Below are positions 50,464 through 59,322 of a stretch of DNA of 64,000 bases, in pieces; the stretch's first letter is position 1; the number at the start of each line of letters is the position of its first letter. The notes under the pieces were generated by a model, which did not search any database, was not told the DNA's origin, and saw only the letters and a list, made by a program, of their open reading frames with translations. This DNA comes from CAZTHK01 sp964613215 (GTDB taxonomy: Bacteria > Krumholzibacteriota > Krumholzibacteriia > Krumholzibacteriales > CAZTHK01). The translations under genes and the position numbers were made by a program. Where the stretch lies: the NCBI GenBank assembly GCA_964613215.1, contig CAZTHK010000004.1, positions 62,001 through 126,000 of the forward strand, read 5' to 3'.

Positions 50464-50760
50464 ATTATACTCCCGCTATTGAGGGTTCTTAATCTAAAAC
50501 AGAACTATTCCTCCGGATCAAACAGTGCCGTTTTACTAACCTCCCTGCAAATGACATAGAGAGAGCTTTATGGAATCGAATCAGTTAAAAGAGGATACTG
50601 CACATTGCAACCGGAGAGAACAGTATGATTAAATACGTAAGATCAGGAATTAGCCGCCTTCTGATCCGGGAATGATCACGACTGAAAAATTGTGCTGACA
50701 TTTCTGGCATGAGGAAATGGGAAGATTATTCTGCTAAGCTTTTAAATTTAATTTTTATTC
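50464..50760. other. Intergenic region upstream of phosphatidyltransferase gene
   Basis: No gene, hairpin with T-run or promoter could be supported here. The last 60 bases are AT-rich and lack a ribosome site for the next gene. Confidence 0.4.
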
Positions 50761-51408
50761 ATGATCAGAGCCAGCCGCATAGAAAAGATATACCGGGAGA
50801 AGGCCTTGCGTCCCTTTGCCGTAATGCTCCTGTCAGCGGGATGGAAACCCAACCAGGTCTCCATATCTGCACTGGCATTATCCGGGGTTTCAGGTGTACT
50901 GTTTGTATTCAGTCCCTTCTGGGGAGGGATTGGTTTTCTCATATCCGGATTTCTGGATACCCTTGATGGTGAGATGTCACGCAGGTCTGATCGGGATAGC
51001 CGGGCGGGTGCGTTTCTGGATTCGGTGCTGGACCGCTATTCTGATTTCTTCGTTATGTTCGGGATACTGCTGTACTACCACCGGAAGAATGCTCTGGATA
51101 TTACCGGTATCATAATTATAATAGTGCTGATATTCGGGAATCTGATGGTGGATTATGTACAGATCCGGGCTGAGAGCAAAGGAACATCAGCTTCTTCAGG
51201 CCTGTGGGAGCGCCCGGAAAGAGTTCTCCTTATTGGATTAGCGGGTATAGGTTACCGGCTGGTACCACCAACCGGCTGGTTGAAAGATTCCGTATTCTTC
51301 AGCGAAGCCACCCTTCTGGGGGTGGTGCTTTCAATTATGGCATTGGGAGTGACCTTGATGGCATTGCAGAGGTTGATATACGGTTACCGGAAACTCGAAA
51401 GAAGATAA
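50761..51408 (+). CDS. CDP-alcohol phosphatidyltransferase family protein
   Basis: An integral membrane enzyme that joins a CDP-activated lipid to an alcohol. The 215 residues contain the family motif as DTLDGEMSRRSDRDSRAGAF then LDSVLDRYSD: D-x2-D-G-x2-S-R-x8-G-x3-D-x3-D, with Ser in place of the usual Ala before Arg. Five to six hydrophobic helices are visible. The ATG at 50761 is forced by a TAA 9 bases upstream, yet no Shine-Dalgarno is visible, so it may be leaderless or weakly translated. The alcohol substrate is unknown. Confidence 0.9.
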   Translation: MIRASRIEKIYREKALRPFAVMLLSAGWKPNQVSISALALSGVSGVLFVFSPFWGGIGFLISGFLDTLDGEMSRRSDRDSRAGAFLDSVLDRYSDFFVMFGILLYYHRKNALDITGIIIIIVLIFGNLMVDYVQIRAESKGTSASSGLWERPERVLLIGLAGIGYRLVPPTGWLKDSVFFSEATLLGVVLSIMALGVTLMALQRLIYGYRKLERR

Positions 51409-51422
51409 AAACCCTTCTTTCG
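51396..51422. terminator. Hairpin at the phosphatidyltransferase stop codon
   Basis: CGAAAGAAG and CTTCTTTCG form a perfect 9-bp stem overlapping the stop codon. The loop is A-rich and no T-run follows on the plus strand. The neighbouring genes are convergent, so it may work as a weak bidirectional terminator. Confidence 0.4.
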
Positions 51423-51683
51423 GAAAATCTTCCCACTCCGGTTCGCGGGGAAAAGTCTTCGTATCCCGCCGGCAGATTAACCGGACCGGTTAATCGCCTT
51501 TATCAAACCTTCCGGTGTACACCTGTAAGCTGGTGAAATGTGAGATACCTGGAATATCCTCAAGTCTTATCCCCTTGCCGGCATACCCGGACGGTTCAAC
51601 TGATAGAGAACTCTTTATTTGCGGTTACAGGTGGAAATTTCGGTTAAAACCGGCGCTGTTTCCCGCAGTTTCTCCGGAGCATA

Positions 51684-52037
51684 TTATTTTATGCTTTCCA
51701 GGAGTTGTCCAAAATCAACCGGTTTGTCTATGATACCGCTTATCATTCCGGCAAGCCCCTCACTCTCCAGCAGCTTCTTCACGAAGGGCCTTCCGGTGAG
51801 AATAAATATACGGCTTTCCAGCTTTTCCCCTGCCAGGCTTTCCAGAATATCCACACCGGTGATGCCGGGCATCTTGTAATCCAGCAGGATTACATCATAA
51901 TTCCCCTCTCTGATCAGATCCGCTCCATTGGATGGATCAACAATATAATCCGCCTGGTAGCCTTCATAACTCAGTGATTCCGCCAGTTCTTCACAAAGCA
52001 CCGAATCATCGTCTATTATCAGAATTGCGGCAGGCAT
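51684..52037 (-). CDS. Stand-alone receiver-domain response regulator of the Kai operon
   Basis: The 117-residue protein is a receiver domain only: acidic pocket IIDDDSV (residues 7-13), phosphoacceptor Asp53 in VILLDYKMPG, and the switch Thr in IFILTGRPFVKK. There is no output domain, so it probably works by protein contact or as a phosphorelay carrier. It begins one base after the stop of the PAS histidine kinase and is the last gene of the kaiC'-'kaiB, kaiB, kinase, regulator operon. Confidence 0.93.
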   Translation of the reverse strand: MPAAILIIDDDSVLCEELAESLSYEGYQADYIVDPSNGADLIREGNYDVILLDYKMPGITGVDILESLAGEKLESRIFILTGRPFVKKLLESEGLAGMISGIIDKPVDFGQLLESIK

Positions 52038-54125
52038 CTATTCCTTTCGTGGCAACCTTACTAAAACGGAGGTATATTCCCCCGGTTCGCTGCTCACCTC
52101 TATATCCCCCCTGTGCAGCTTGATTATCTGTCTGGATACAGAAAGCCCCAGCCCGGTACCCCTCGCCTTGGTGGTAAAGAAGGGATCGAATATCTTGTCT
52201 ACGGTGTCCTTATCCATACCATCACCGTTATCGGTTATATCGATCTCGATATAACCATTCCCATTCCTCCCGGTAATCTTAATCACTCCCCCCTGTGAAG
52301 GTATCGCATGCAGGGCGTTATTCAGTATATTGTTGAATACCTCTTTCAACTGAATGCCGTCGGCCTCTATCACTACATCCCTGATGGAATCCAGGTCCGG
52401 GACCAGGGAAACCTCCTTCCTAGATTGATTTTCAACTGTTGCCAAACAGTTATTCAGTATTTGATTTATATTTACATCTTCCCGGTGAGGCGGCCTGATT
52501 CTGGAGTAGAACAGCAGATTATTGATAATATGATCACTTTCATTTACCTTATTTTTTATCTTTTTCAGACGCTTATGGATATAGGGCAAATCTGTCTTCC
52601 TCCCAATATTGTGTGCTGCCATACCTATTGCAGCCAGGGGGTTGCGCAGTTCGTGCGCCACTGTGGCAGCGAGCGCCCCGATATCGGATAGCCGTTTGGC
52701 CTTTTCCAGTTCGGTGGCGGTATCTACCAGTTTTTCAGCCTGGCTGTTTACCATCCTGGAGAGGGTTTCCCTGTCTCTCTTGAGTATTTCTTCAGCCTTC
52801 CTGCGATCGGTAATCTCTTCGACGATAGAACCGAAGCCTATTATTTCACCGGTGTTGTCCCGCACCGGAAACCAGCTCTCACTCCAGTAACGGGTTATCC
52901 CGGGAGCCAGGGGTGTCTCGCCGCTAACCTGGCGGTTCTCCACCGGCTGGCCGGTATCCAGAATCTGCCGGGTGATTTCTCTGGCGGATTTGTCAAGGGC
53001 AGGAGCCACATCCCGGATCCGTTTTCCAATATGGTCTGCAGCGGGGATACCGTTAATATCCGCCAGGCGGTCATTTATCATCAAAAAGCGCAGTTCCCGG
53101 TCGAAATACGCAATACCAATAGGTGCCTTGGTTACCAGGGTCTCCAGGATAGCGTGGGCTCTGGCCAGCTTAGCTTCGGCCCTCTTCCGGTCGGTTATGT
53201 CCATACCTGAACCGGCAACGAACTTCTGTCCGCTGCTGTCCCAGATCAGAAACTTGAATTTCCACCAGTAGGTGCAGCTTCCATCCCGGCTACGGGTTGT
53301 TTCCACCACCTTTCTGATCTCTCCCCCCCTCATAACCGCCAGATCGTTGTTCCATATGGTCCTTGCGATATCATCCGGCCATATATCAAAATCGGTCTTC
53401 CCCAGCCATTCATCCGGCCCGATACCAAACTGACGCTCGTAGGACCTGCTTACATATACATACCGGCCCTCCTGATCCTTTATCCAGGCGATACCCGGAC
53501 TGTTATCCATGAAATTCCTGAAACGGTCCTCGCTCTCCTTGAGTTCCCTGGTGCGCTCCTGAACCTTCTTCTCCAGTTCACGGTGAGAACGCTGGAGTTT
53601 CCTCTGTGCCTCCTTTATTTCACTCAGGTTGGTTATCACTATACTCAGGCCGGTGTCATCCAGTTTCAGTGGATTGCAGGAGACCAGAACAGGTATGAGT
53701 TGTTCATCCTTGCTCCTTAAATGGAATTCAGCCTGTTCGGTTCCCTTCATCCCCCTCTCCAGAAAGGGGCTGAAATCATGTAATTCATCCGGATTAATAA
53801 AATCAAAGATGGAACGTCCGATGATATCTCTGGTGGATACTCCCAGCATTCCGGCAAACCGGCTGTTACTGTACATCAGGATACCATCGGGGGTGAGGGT
53901 GGCCGCTCCTTCGTTCATGGCCTCTACCAGGAGACGGTAGGCATAATCGGCTCCCTTCAGGGTAAACACCTGGTCACCCTCCAGCCCGGGGGTAACTATA
54001 GCATCTATCTTCCCATCTATTATAGCATTCAGGGTCTCTTCCGCCTCGGCCAGCTTCATTCGCAATTCTTCATTTTCATTTATCAGCTGTTGATGCGTTT
54101 TCTTATCATCTTCCGGCTGCTTCAT
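52038..54125 (-). CDS. Multi-PAS histidine kinase of the Kai operon
   Basis: The 695-residue cytoplasmic kinase has an N-terminal coiled coil (about 8-45), three PAS domains (about 65-175, 200-315, 322-442, each ending in an S/TDRK-type PAC tail), HisKA with His491 in VAHELRNPLAAIG, and HATPase with NNILNNALHAI, DNGDGMD and GTGLGLSVSRQ. No TM segments are seen. It lies 9 bases after kaiB and directly before a receiver protein. KaiC/KaiB loci outside cyanobacteria often include a PAS kinase and regulator in this order, so it is probably the signalling output. Confidence 0.93.
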   Translation of the reverse strand: MKQPEDDKKTHQQLINENEELRMKLAEAEETLNAIIDGKIDAIVTPGLEGDQVFTLKGADYAYRLLVEAMNEGAATLTPDGILMYSNSRFAGMLGVSTRDIIGRSIFDFINPDELHDFSPFLERGMKGTEQAEFHLRSKDEQLIPVLVSCNPLKLDDTGLSIVITNLSEIKEAQRKLQRSHRELEKKVQERTRELKESEDRFRNFMDNSPGIAWIKDQEGRYVYVSRSYERQFGIGPDEWLGKTDFDIWPDDIARTIWNNDLAVMRGGEIRKVVETTRSRDGSCTYWWKFKFLIWDSSGQKFVAGSGMDITDRKRAEAKLARAHAILETLVTKAPIGIAYFDRELRFLMINDRLADINGIPAADHIGKRIRDVAPALDKSAREITRQILDTGQPVENRQVSGETPLAPGITRYWSESWFPVRDNTGEIIGFGSIVEEITDRRKAEEILKRDRETLSRMVNSQAEKLVDTATELEKAKRLSDIGALAATVAHELRNPLAAIGMAAHNIGRKTDLPYIHKRLKKIKNKVNESDHIINNLLFYSRIRPPHREDVNINQILNNCLATVENQSRKEVSLVPDLDSIRDVVIEADGIQLKEVFNNILNNALHAIPSQGGVIKITGRNGNGYIEIDITDNGDGMDKDTVDKIFDPFFTTKARGTGLGLSVSRQIIKLHRGDIEVSSEPGEYTSVLVRLPRKE

Positions 54126-54134
54126 CTCAGACTT

Positions 54135-54482
54135 TTACTCTTCCTCCGATACAAGATCCAGGCCCAGAAGAAGTTTGCGTGTATCCGACATATCCCCCAC
54201 AAATCTTCTGATTGGTTCGGGCAGTTCCTTGATCAGGGTGGGGGTTGCAATGATCTGCCCGTCCCTGGCAATTACGGGATTCTGATAGATATCGATAATC
54301 TCCAGCTTATACCTGCCCTGGAGATACCTGTCGCACAGCTTCCTCATATTCTCAATAGCTTTCCGGGAGCTGGTAGATATCCCCGCCACGAAAAGGCGGA
54401 GTACGTACTTATCTCCCTCCCCCCTTTCAGCTTGATTTCGAAGTTTCCCCTCTGTGTCTTTTTTAGATTCGCTCATACTCAC
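54135..54482 (-). CDS. kaiB: KaiB-family clock protein
   Basis: KaiB is a fold-switching thioredoxin-like protein that binds the KaiC CI ring. The 115 residues have a ~24-residue charged N-terminal extension, then YVLRLFVAGISTSSRKAIEN, EIIDIYQNPVIARDGQIIAT, and PTLIKELPEPIRRFVGDMSD: full KaiB coverage. The start is GTG 54482, overlapping the chimera's stop codon by four bases (GTGA). No intact KaiC lies in the window, so its partner must be elsewhere or lost. Confidence 0.92.
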   Translation of the reverse strand: MSMSESKKDTEGKLRNQAERGEGDKYVLRLFVAGISTSSRKAIENMRKLCDRYLQGRYKLEIIDIYQNPVIARDGQIIATPTLIKELPEPIRRFVGDMSDTRKLLLGLDLVSEEE

Positions 54483-54856
54483 TGCCCGGGTATAATGTCC
54501 AGTTCCACCAGCACCTTTTCGGTATCCGGAAGATCACCTATTATCTTCTTGAGCGGCGGGGGAATTTTTCTAACCGGAGTGGGAACAGCCGCCGCAATTC
54601 GGCCCGCAGAATTCTTCCGCAACTCCCGCTCGTTCTCCTCGAAGGCCATATAAACACCGGGGTCATCGAAACAGCCGGCTCCCCTGGCAATAAATTCCAT
54701 TGCCATAACAGTCTTGCCACACCCCGGGTCACCGCAAATAAGTGCGTGGCGGCCCTCTGGCAACCCTCCCGCTGTGATCTCATCCAGACCACATATCCCG
54801 GTCTTACATTTTGAAAGTTCTTTCTTCTCTGCTGAAGATGAAACTTCCGGATCCAT
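54479..54856 (-). pseudogene. In-frame chimera of truncated KaiC N-terminus and KaiB C-terminus
   Basis: The 125-residue frame is open and has a start and stop. Residues 14-83 are KaiC CI N-terminal sequence: GICGLDEITAGGLPEGRHAL, Walker A GDPGCGKT (42-49) and GVYMAFEENERELRKN, the last lining up with FEETPQDIIKN of cyanobacterial KaiC. Residues about 86-125 are instead the KaiB C-terminus: PTPVRKIPPPLKKIIGDLPD then EKVLVELDII, aligning with PTLIKELPEPIRRFVGD of the next gene. Walker B and the rest of KaiC (500 or more residues) are missing. The junction lies near 54598-54613. It most likely arose by a deletion between kaiC and a first kaiB of a tandem pair; translational coupling to kaiB is kept. 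Confidence 0.88.
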
Positions 54857-55269
54857 TATCTTAACCCTCCGGGTTAAGCCGGGTAATCAAAGAGGAATTC
54901 GTCCGGTTACCACCATCATGCAATTCCCCCTTAAGGGACAAATAAAACCTGCCAGCCTATCCTGTCCCTCTAACAGAAGACATACCTGTTACATATTATT
55001 TAAACCCCGGCCTGAGAGGATGATACCCTATCGGTATATCTATGTCAACCGCGAAGAGTCCCGGAACTTGTCCAATTTCCAAACGGCCGCCATAAAGCCG
55101 GCGATTCTACATTCACAACCCTGCTCCTGGCGGCAGGCTATACTTTCTCGATCTTCCCGGGCTAAACCACCAGTAGCAGGCCCGGCGGCGGAGCTGAAAT
55201 TTCACGGGCTGGCCGTATATTCACAGCATTTTCATCAAACAGGAATTGATATCATAAACAAAATTACCT
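54857..55269. other. Intergenic region upstream of the Kai operon
   Basis: These 413 bases lie between the dihydroorotate-dehydrogenase-like gene and the kaiC remnant, both read leftward. No promoter matched a consensus well, no remnant of coding sequence was recognised, and plus-strand frames here look random. Confidence 0.4.
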
Positions 55270-56283
55270 TCAGGTAGCCGGGTAATCTCTTATCAGATCA
55301 CCGGGGTCCATGAGTAATTTAACATACTGGGCCCTGGTGTATATCCAGGGATCCCGGCTGTTCTTCCTGTTCATCTTGCCCCTGAAATCATCCAGGGATC
55401 CGTATCCCTTCTCATCCATCCACGATTCCATATCCTCCAGCATACTGCCTGTATGATTGGTCCCATTCTTGTAGAGTGTGCTCACGGTCTGAACCGAACC
55501 AGCTCCGGCCAGGATCATCTTGATAACATCCTCCCCCTCCATTATACCGGTGCTGCTGCATATGTCCGCATCTATATTTCCGGATAACAGGCCGGTAAAT
55601 CTGAGTGGAAGCCGGTTGTCCTTGCGCTCACTTAAATTATAAGGGAAGGTGTTCTTCTGGCCGGCTACGTCTATGTCCGGTTGAAAGAGCCGGTTGAACA
55701 GTACTACCCCCTCTGCCCCCTTCTTGTCCACCCGGGAGATAAAATTCAAGGGATTGGTATAGAAGAAACTCAGCTTCACCGATACCGGTATGGAGACCTT
55801 CTCCACAATCTGTCTCAGCACGGAGAGCTGATCATCTTCGATCGATCCGGAATCCGGTTCGAAAAAATCAGGGGTGGCGTAGAAGTTCAGTTCCAGTCCG
55901 TCCACCCCGGTCTCCTCCAGGAGACCGGCATACTCGATCCAGGTCTCATCGGTTACCGCATTCAGGCTGGCTATTACAGGGATGGAGAGGCTCTTCTTTG
56001 CTTTTTCCACCCAGTAGAGGTGTTCCCGGGGGCCGGCGTGCTCCTGCTCCGGAAGGACGGTTATCATCTCGGCGTAGCGGTAGCTGGATTTCTCCAGCTG
56101 CTCCTCCATCTTGAACTTCTCCAGCTGGATCTGCTCCTCGAAGAGGGATTTGGTAACCACCGCACCTGCGCCGCCATCCTCTATCTCCTTTAATTTATCC
56201 ATATCCGAGGTTAATTCGCTGGCTCCCGCGATAACCGGATTCTTCAGCTTTATCCCCATGTAACTTGTGGTTAAATCAGCCAT
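55270..56283 (-). CDS. Dihydroorotate dehydrogenase-like flavoprotein
   Basis: The 337-residue TIM-barrel protein follows the class 1 DHOD-like family often annotated 'dihydroorotate dehydrogenase-like': YMGIKLKNPVIAGASELTSD, GAGAVVTKSLFEEQI, IPVIASLNAVTDETW, GLELNFYATPDF and SIPVSVKLSFFYTN, with the FMN-binding GAGSVQTVSTLY near the C-terminus. The characteristic catalytic Cys/Ser loop of true PyrD is not evident, and no pyr genes are nearby, so pyrimidine synthesis is not assured. Confidence 0.85.
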   Translation of the reverse strand: MADLTTSYMGIKLKNPVIAGASELTSDMDKLKEIEDGGAGAVVTKSLFEEQIQLEKFKMEEQLEKSSYRYAEMITVLPEQEHAGPREHLYWVEKAKKSLSIPVIASLNAVTDETWIEYAGLLEETGVDGLELNFYATPDFFEPDSGSIEDDQLSVLRQIVEKVSIPVSVKLSFFYTNPLNFISRVDKKGAEGVVLFNRLFQPDIDVAGQKNTFPYNLSERKDNRLPLRFTGLLSGNIDADICSSTGIMEGEDVIKMILAGAGSVQTVSTLYKNGTNHTGSMLEDMESWMDEKGYGSLDDFRGKMNRKNSRDPWIYTRAQYVKLLMDPGDLIRDYPAT

Positions 56284-56557
56284 TTATGCCTCCCCTGTTT
56301 AAGACGAATATAATTGCATTCTTCCACCCCGCCGCACCTCTGATCGAGGGGCCGGATCTCATAGTAGGATTCCCGGAAGCAGACAACCTCCCCTCTTTTT
56401 AAATCTTCCGGCCACATATGACCGGAATATTTGCCTGCGTGATTATTTAACAGTTTTGAAATCTTTGCAAGGCATAGTTGATTTAATCATGGTGAAGAGG
56501 GAAATTAGGAAAATGCCTTTTTAAGATCACTTCGTATCAAAATCCGGAATCATCTGT

Positions 56558-56875
56558 ATGGAGCAAAAAAATAAACGGTCTGACCGGGGCAACCGCGCTG
56601 ATGAAAAAGCAATAAGAACATACGGGAATGAGTACAGGGGAAGGGCGGTGATAATCTCCATCGGTGCCATGCTGGGAAGCAGAAAATTCCCCGGCGAAGA
56701 GGAACTTCTGGGAAAAGGGGTAAGTTACTGTTCAACCTTTAATGCTCCCTTCTATAAAGGGAAGACCGTCGCTCTGGCGGGAGTGGGCAGCGAAATAAAC
56801 TATTACTTTCAGTGGAGTTTCCCCGAAAAATTATCCGGGAATTTAATAAGATTATATATGACTATCAGTTGTTAA
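56558..56875 (+). pseudogene. Thioredoxin-reductase-like gene fragment
   Basis: Residues about 23-80 of this 105-codon frame align with the middle of thioredoxin reductase: VIISIGAMLGSRKFPGEEEL, LGKGVSYCSTFNAPFYKGKT, VALAGVGSE. Intact enzymes read GVSYCATCDGAFFKGK and VVGGGDSA there. The second redox cysteine is replaced (CSTF for CATC) and the NAD-binding GxGxxA is damaged. Both the N-terminal FAD domain and the C-terminal half are missing. It is best read as a decayed internal fragment, not an enzyme. Confidence 0.75.
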
Positions 56876-56919
56876 TATTTATAATTGGAATATGTATACG
56901 CGGCGTTTTTTCATCCGCT

Positions 56920-57060
56920 GCCCGGTGTTCTAAAATCCCCTCACCTGTCGAGCGGGCATGGTTTTCTGCCCCGGAAGGGGCTGAAAGAGCGAGCCCGGGG
57001 CGCAGAGCTTAAGATTTCCGCGGCCGGCGAGAAATCGACAGCGATTCTGAAACACCGGGC
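56920..57060 (+). ncRNA. GC-rich multi-hairpin element, candidate structured RNA
   Basis: A closed structure can be drawn by eye. The outer stem GCCCGGTGTT (56920-56929) pairs with AACACCGGGC (57051-57060). An inner hairpin CCCC-GGAA-GGGG (56969-56980) has a GNRA loop, or alternatively TCTGCCCCGG (56965-56974) pairs with CCGGGGcgCAGA (56995-57006). A third hairpin GATTTC-CGC...GCG-GAAATC spans 57013-57036. The surrounding DNA is AT-rich, so the composition stands out. It lies about 155 bases upstream of an outer-membrane protein gene. No known RNA family was recognised. The strand is assumed from that gene. Confidence 0.4.
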
Positions 57061-57214
57061 ACCGGAACAATGCGGATCGAGTAAAAATCGGGGAAACTCC
57101 AAACTTACTTTTAATATTGACAGAAATTTACCGAGCATCTATTCTGTGGGGGCCTGCCTTTACAAATAGAATGGCTGCAGGTCAATCCAGGAAGATATCA
57201 ACAAAGGGAGTATT

Positions 57215-58144
57215 ATGCTGACAAGAGAAACAGTGCGGTGTGGAAGAGTAGCTTTATGTTTATCCCTCCTCACCATGATACTATTACTGTCACAGCCTGT
57301 TTCTGCCGGTGATATAAAAGGGGAGCTGAAGATCCCGGATGAGGGAAATATTCAGAAGATCACCCTGCGGGACGGATCGGTGATAATGGGCAGAATCACC
57401 AGGATCGGAGAATCCCGGGTCACCTTCGAATCGGAGGCCGGGATCATGAAGATCAGCATTGACAGGATCGAATCGATCGAGGAATTTCACGGCTCTCAGA
57501 TGAAGGGAGGCAAATACTGGTTTCCCAACCCCAATAAATCGCGCCTGTTCTTCAGCCAGACCGCCCGTATGCTGGAAAAGGGAGACGGTTATTTCCTGGA
57601 TATCTATGCCTTCTTTCCCAGCGTAACCTACGGATTTACCGATATGTTCAGCATAGGGGGAGGCTTCTCCCTGATCCCCGGGCTGAATATTGACGAACAG
57701 GTGTTCTATTTCACCCCCAAGGTGGGCTGGCAGGTAAGTGACAAAGTGGCCTTGGCCGCCAGTATGCTTATTATACGTATACCGGACCCCGATGACGATG
57801 ATGACATAGCAGATGAGGATCCCCCCACGGTGGGGACACTTTCGGGACTCATAACATACGGCACCGGCAACCTGAGCGTAACCGCGGGGGCAGGATTTGG
57901 TTACGCCGGCGATCAGATCGCCGATAAACCCGCTGTAGTACTGGGGGGAGAATGGCGCTTTTCCAGGCGTTTATCATTCGTCAGCGAAAACTGGATCTTC
58001 CCGGAAATCGACGAACCCCTGGTTTCATACGGAATCCGTTTCTTCGGAGAGAGCATCGCGGTAGACCTGGCGCTGTTCAATATCCTGGATGATGATGCCA
58101 TATTCCCGGGCGTTCCTTATATAGATTTTGTCTGGAATTTCTGA
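57215..58144 (+). CDS. Predicted outer-membrane beta-barrel protein
   Basis: The 309-residue protein has a signal peptide (about 1-31, SLLTMILLLSQPVSAG), a small N-terminal SH3/PRC-like strand region (ITLRDGSVIMGRITRIGESR), and then alternating-hydrophobicity strands (DGYFLDIYAFFPSVTYGF; LSVTAGAGFGYAGD). It ends in VWNF; a terminal phenylalanine is typical of BAM-inserted barrels. An acidic loop DDDDDIADED lies near residue 193. No specific family was recognised. It stands alone on the plus strand. Confidence 0.75.
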   Translation: MLTRETVRCGRVALCLSLLTMILLLSQPVSAGDIKGELKIPDEGNIQKITLRDGSVIMGRITRIGESRVTFESEAGIMKISIDRIESIEEFHGSQMKGGKYWFPNPNKSRLFFSQTARMLEKGDGYFLDIYAFFPSVTYGFTDMFSIGGGFSLIPGLNIDEQVFYFTPKVGWQVSDKVALAASMLIIRIPDPDDDDDIADEDPPTVGTLSGLITYGTGNLSVTAGAGFGYAGDQIADKPAVVLGGEWRFSRRLSFVSENWIFPEIDEPLVSYGIRFFGESIAVDLALFNILDDDAIFPGVPYIDFVWNF

Positions 58145-58224
58145 TGGACACCCTTTGAAAAACCGGGGACGCCGGAGTAGCTGCTCCCATGGTATCCCTT
58201 CAATCATTCTTCGACGCTGATTGA

Positions 58225-59262
58225 TTATATATGCAGGCCTCTTATCTCCTGATCTGGAACAGGCTTGACATTAAAAAGCCTCCTGGAGTGATCCCTCTCC
58301 GCCACTACCTCTACCGTGGCAAGCCTCTTTCCGTCACTGTATCTGGCAGCGATGGCTGCCGCCAGTTCGAGATCATCCTCCAGCGGTTCACCCTGTACCA
58401 GTACGGTGGGGCCGGGTACATCCACGGTGTCAAGCAGCCAGCAATTTCCCCACTCGCGTTTGATATAGCTGTTTTCCCCCCCATTTCTGCCCACTACAAT
58501 CTTGACCCGGCCGGAGAGACGCATGTGCCTTCCCACCAGGAGAAGAACCATATCCCGGTGTTTCACCGATGAAGGCTCCATGTATTTGAAATAGTCCTTA
58601 ACCCTTCTGGCATAATTCGAGTCGGTAAGAAGGCATCCCCCCGCCGGCTGTTTGAATCCGGTTATCCCCCAACGCCCCGCCAGTTCCAGCTGCTTCTTTC
58701 TGCCCCGTCCCGCCAGATCGAGCATCTCTCTCCTCTCTATCCAGCCTCTCTCTTCGGGGATGGTCGGTTTGAGCAGTCCGGCACTGAGGGGTCTTACCAG
58801 AAGCCCCTTCAAACCGCTGTCCCTCTCCACAATATTCATGGTATCCCTGCGCTGAGACATGGGCCTCTGGCCCAGAACCTCACCGGTAAAGATAAAATCC
58901 GCACCCAGTTCCTCCATCATCACTGCGGCCTCCTTCAGCATGAATATTCTACAATCCACACATGGATTTATATTAGCTCCATAGCCGTGACGGGGAAGGA
59001 ACAGAATGTGGAGGTATTCATCCGACAGATCGATCCCCTCTACCGGTACATCCAATATTCCGGATATCCTCTCGGCCCTCTCCCTGACCTGATCGGAAAC
59101 GGGAATGCCCGGATCTATCTCCCTCCGCACCACCTCCTGGGAGAAGCCGATTTCAAAATTCACACAAACCACATCTATATCCTGGGATTTCATCAGTCCC
59201 GCTGCTATAAGGCTGTCCAATCCGCCGGACACCAGCCCCAGCGCCCTTATACCTTTTTTCAT
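58225..59262 (-). CDS. PP-loop ATPase with NFACT-R-like C-terminus (tRNA-thiolation-like)
   Basis: The 345 residues begin with a PP-loop nucleotide-binding motif (LVSGGLDSLIAAGLMKSQ), followed by INPCVDCRIFMLKEAAVM with a Cys pair and FIFTGEVLGQRPMSQ, as in MnmA/ThiI-like thiolation enzymes. The last ~120 residues (RLSGRVKIVVGRNGGENSYI) resemble the NFACT-R/DUF814 RNA-binding module. A role in tRNA sulfur modification is inferred; it is not canonical MnmA. It follows the peptide transporter operon by 60 bases on the same strand. Confidence 0.8.
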   Translation of the reverse strand: MKKGIRALGLVSGGLDSLIAAGLMKSQDIDVVCVNFEIGFSQEVVRREIDPGIPVSDQVRERAERISGILDVPVEGIDLSDEYLHILFLPRHGYGANINPCVDCRIFMLKEAAVMMEELGADFIFTGEVLGQRPMSQRRDTMNIVERDSGLKGLLVRPLSAGLLKPTIPEERGWIERREMLDLAGRGRKKQLELAGRWGITGFKQPAGGCLLTDSNYARRVKDYFKYMEPSSVKHRDMVLLLVGRHMRLSGRVKIVVGRNGGENSYIKREWGNCWLLDTVDVPGPTVLVQGEPLEDDLELAAAIAARYSDGKRLATVEVVAERDHSRRLFNVKPVPDQEIRGLHI

Positions 59263-59322
59263 ACTGTCAGCACTCCGGATAATAAAACTTAATCTTGTTT
59301 GAAATTGTTTGACTGAAAGAAG

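Noticed and set aside
56965..56985. GGAA-loop hairpin as a signal recognition particle RNA
   Set aside because: The conserved symmetric internal loop and AGCAGCC side of SRP domain IV are absent.
56885..57169. A 94-codon plus-strand frame across the GC-rich element
   Set aside because: Its codons follow the palindromes, there is no ribosome site, and the product resembles no protein.
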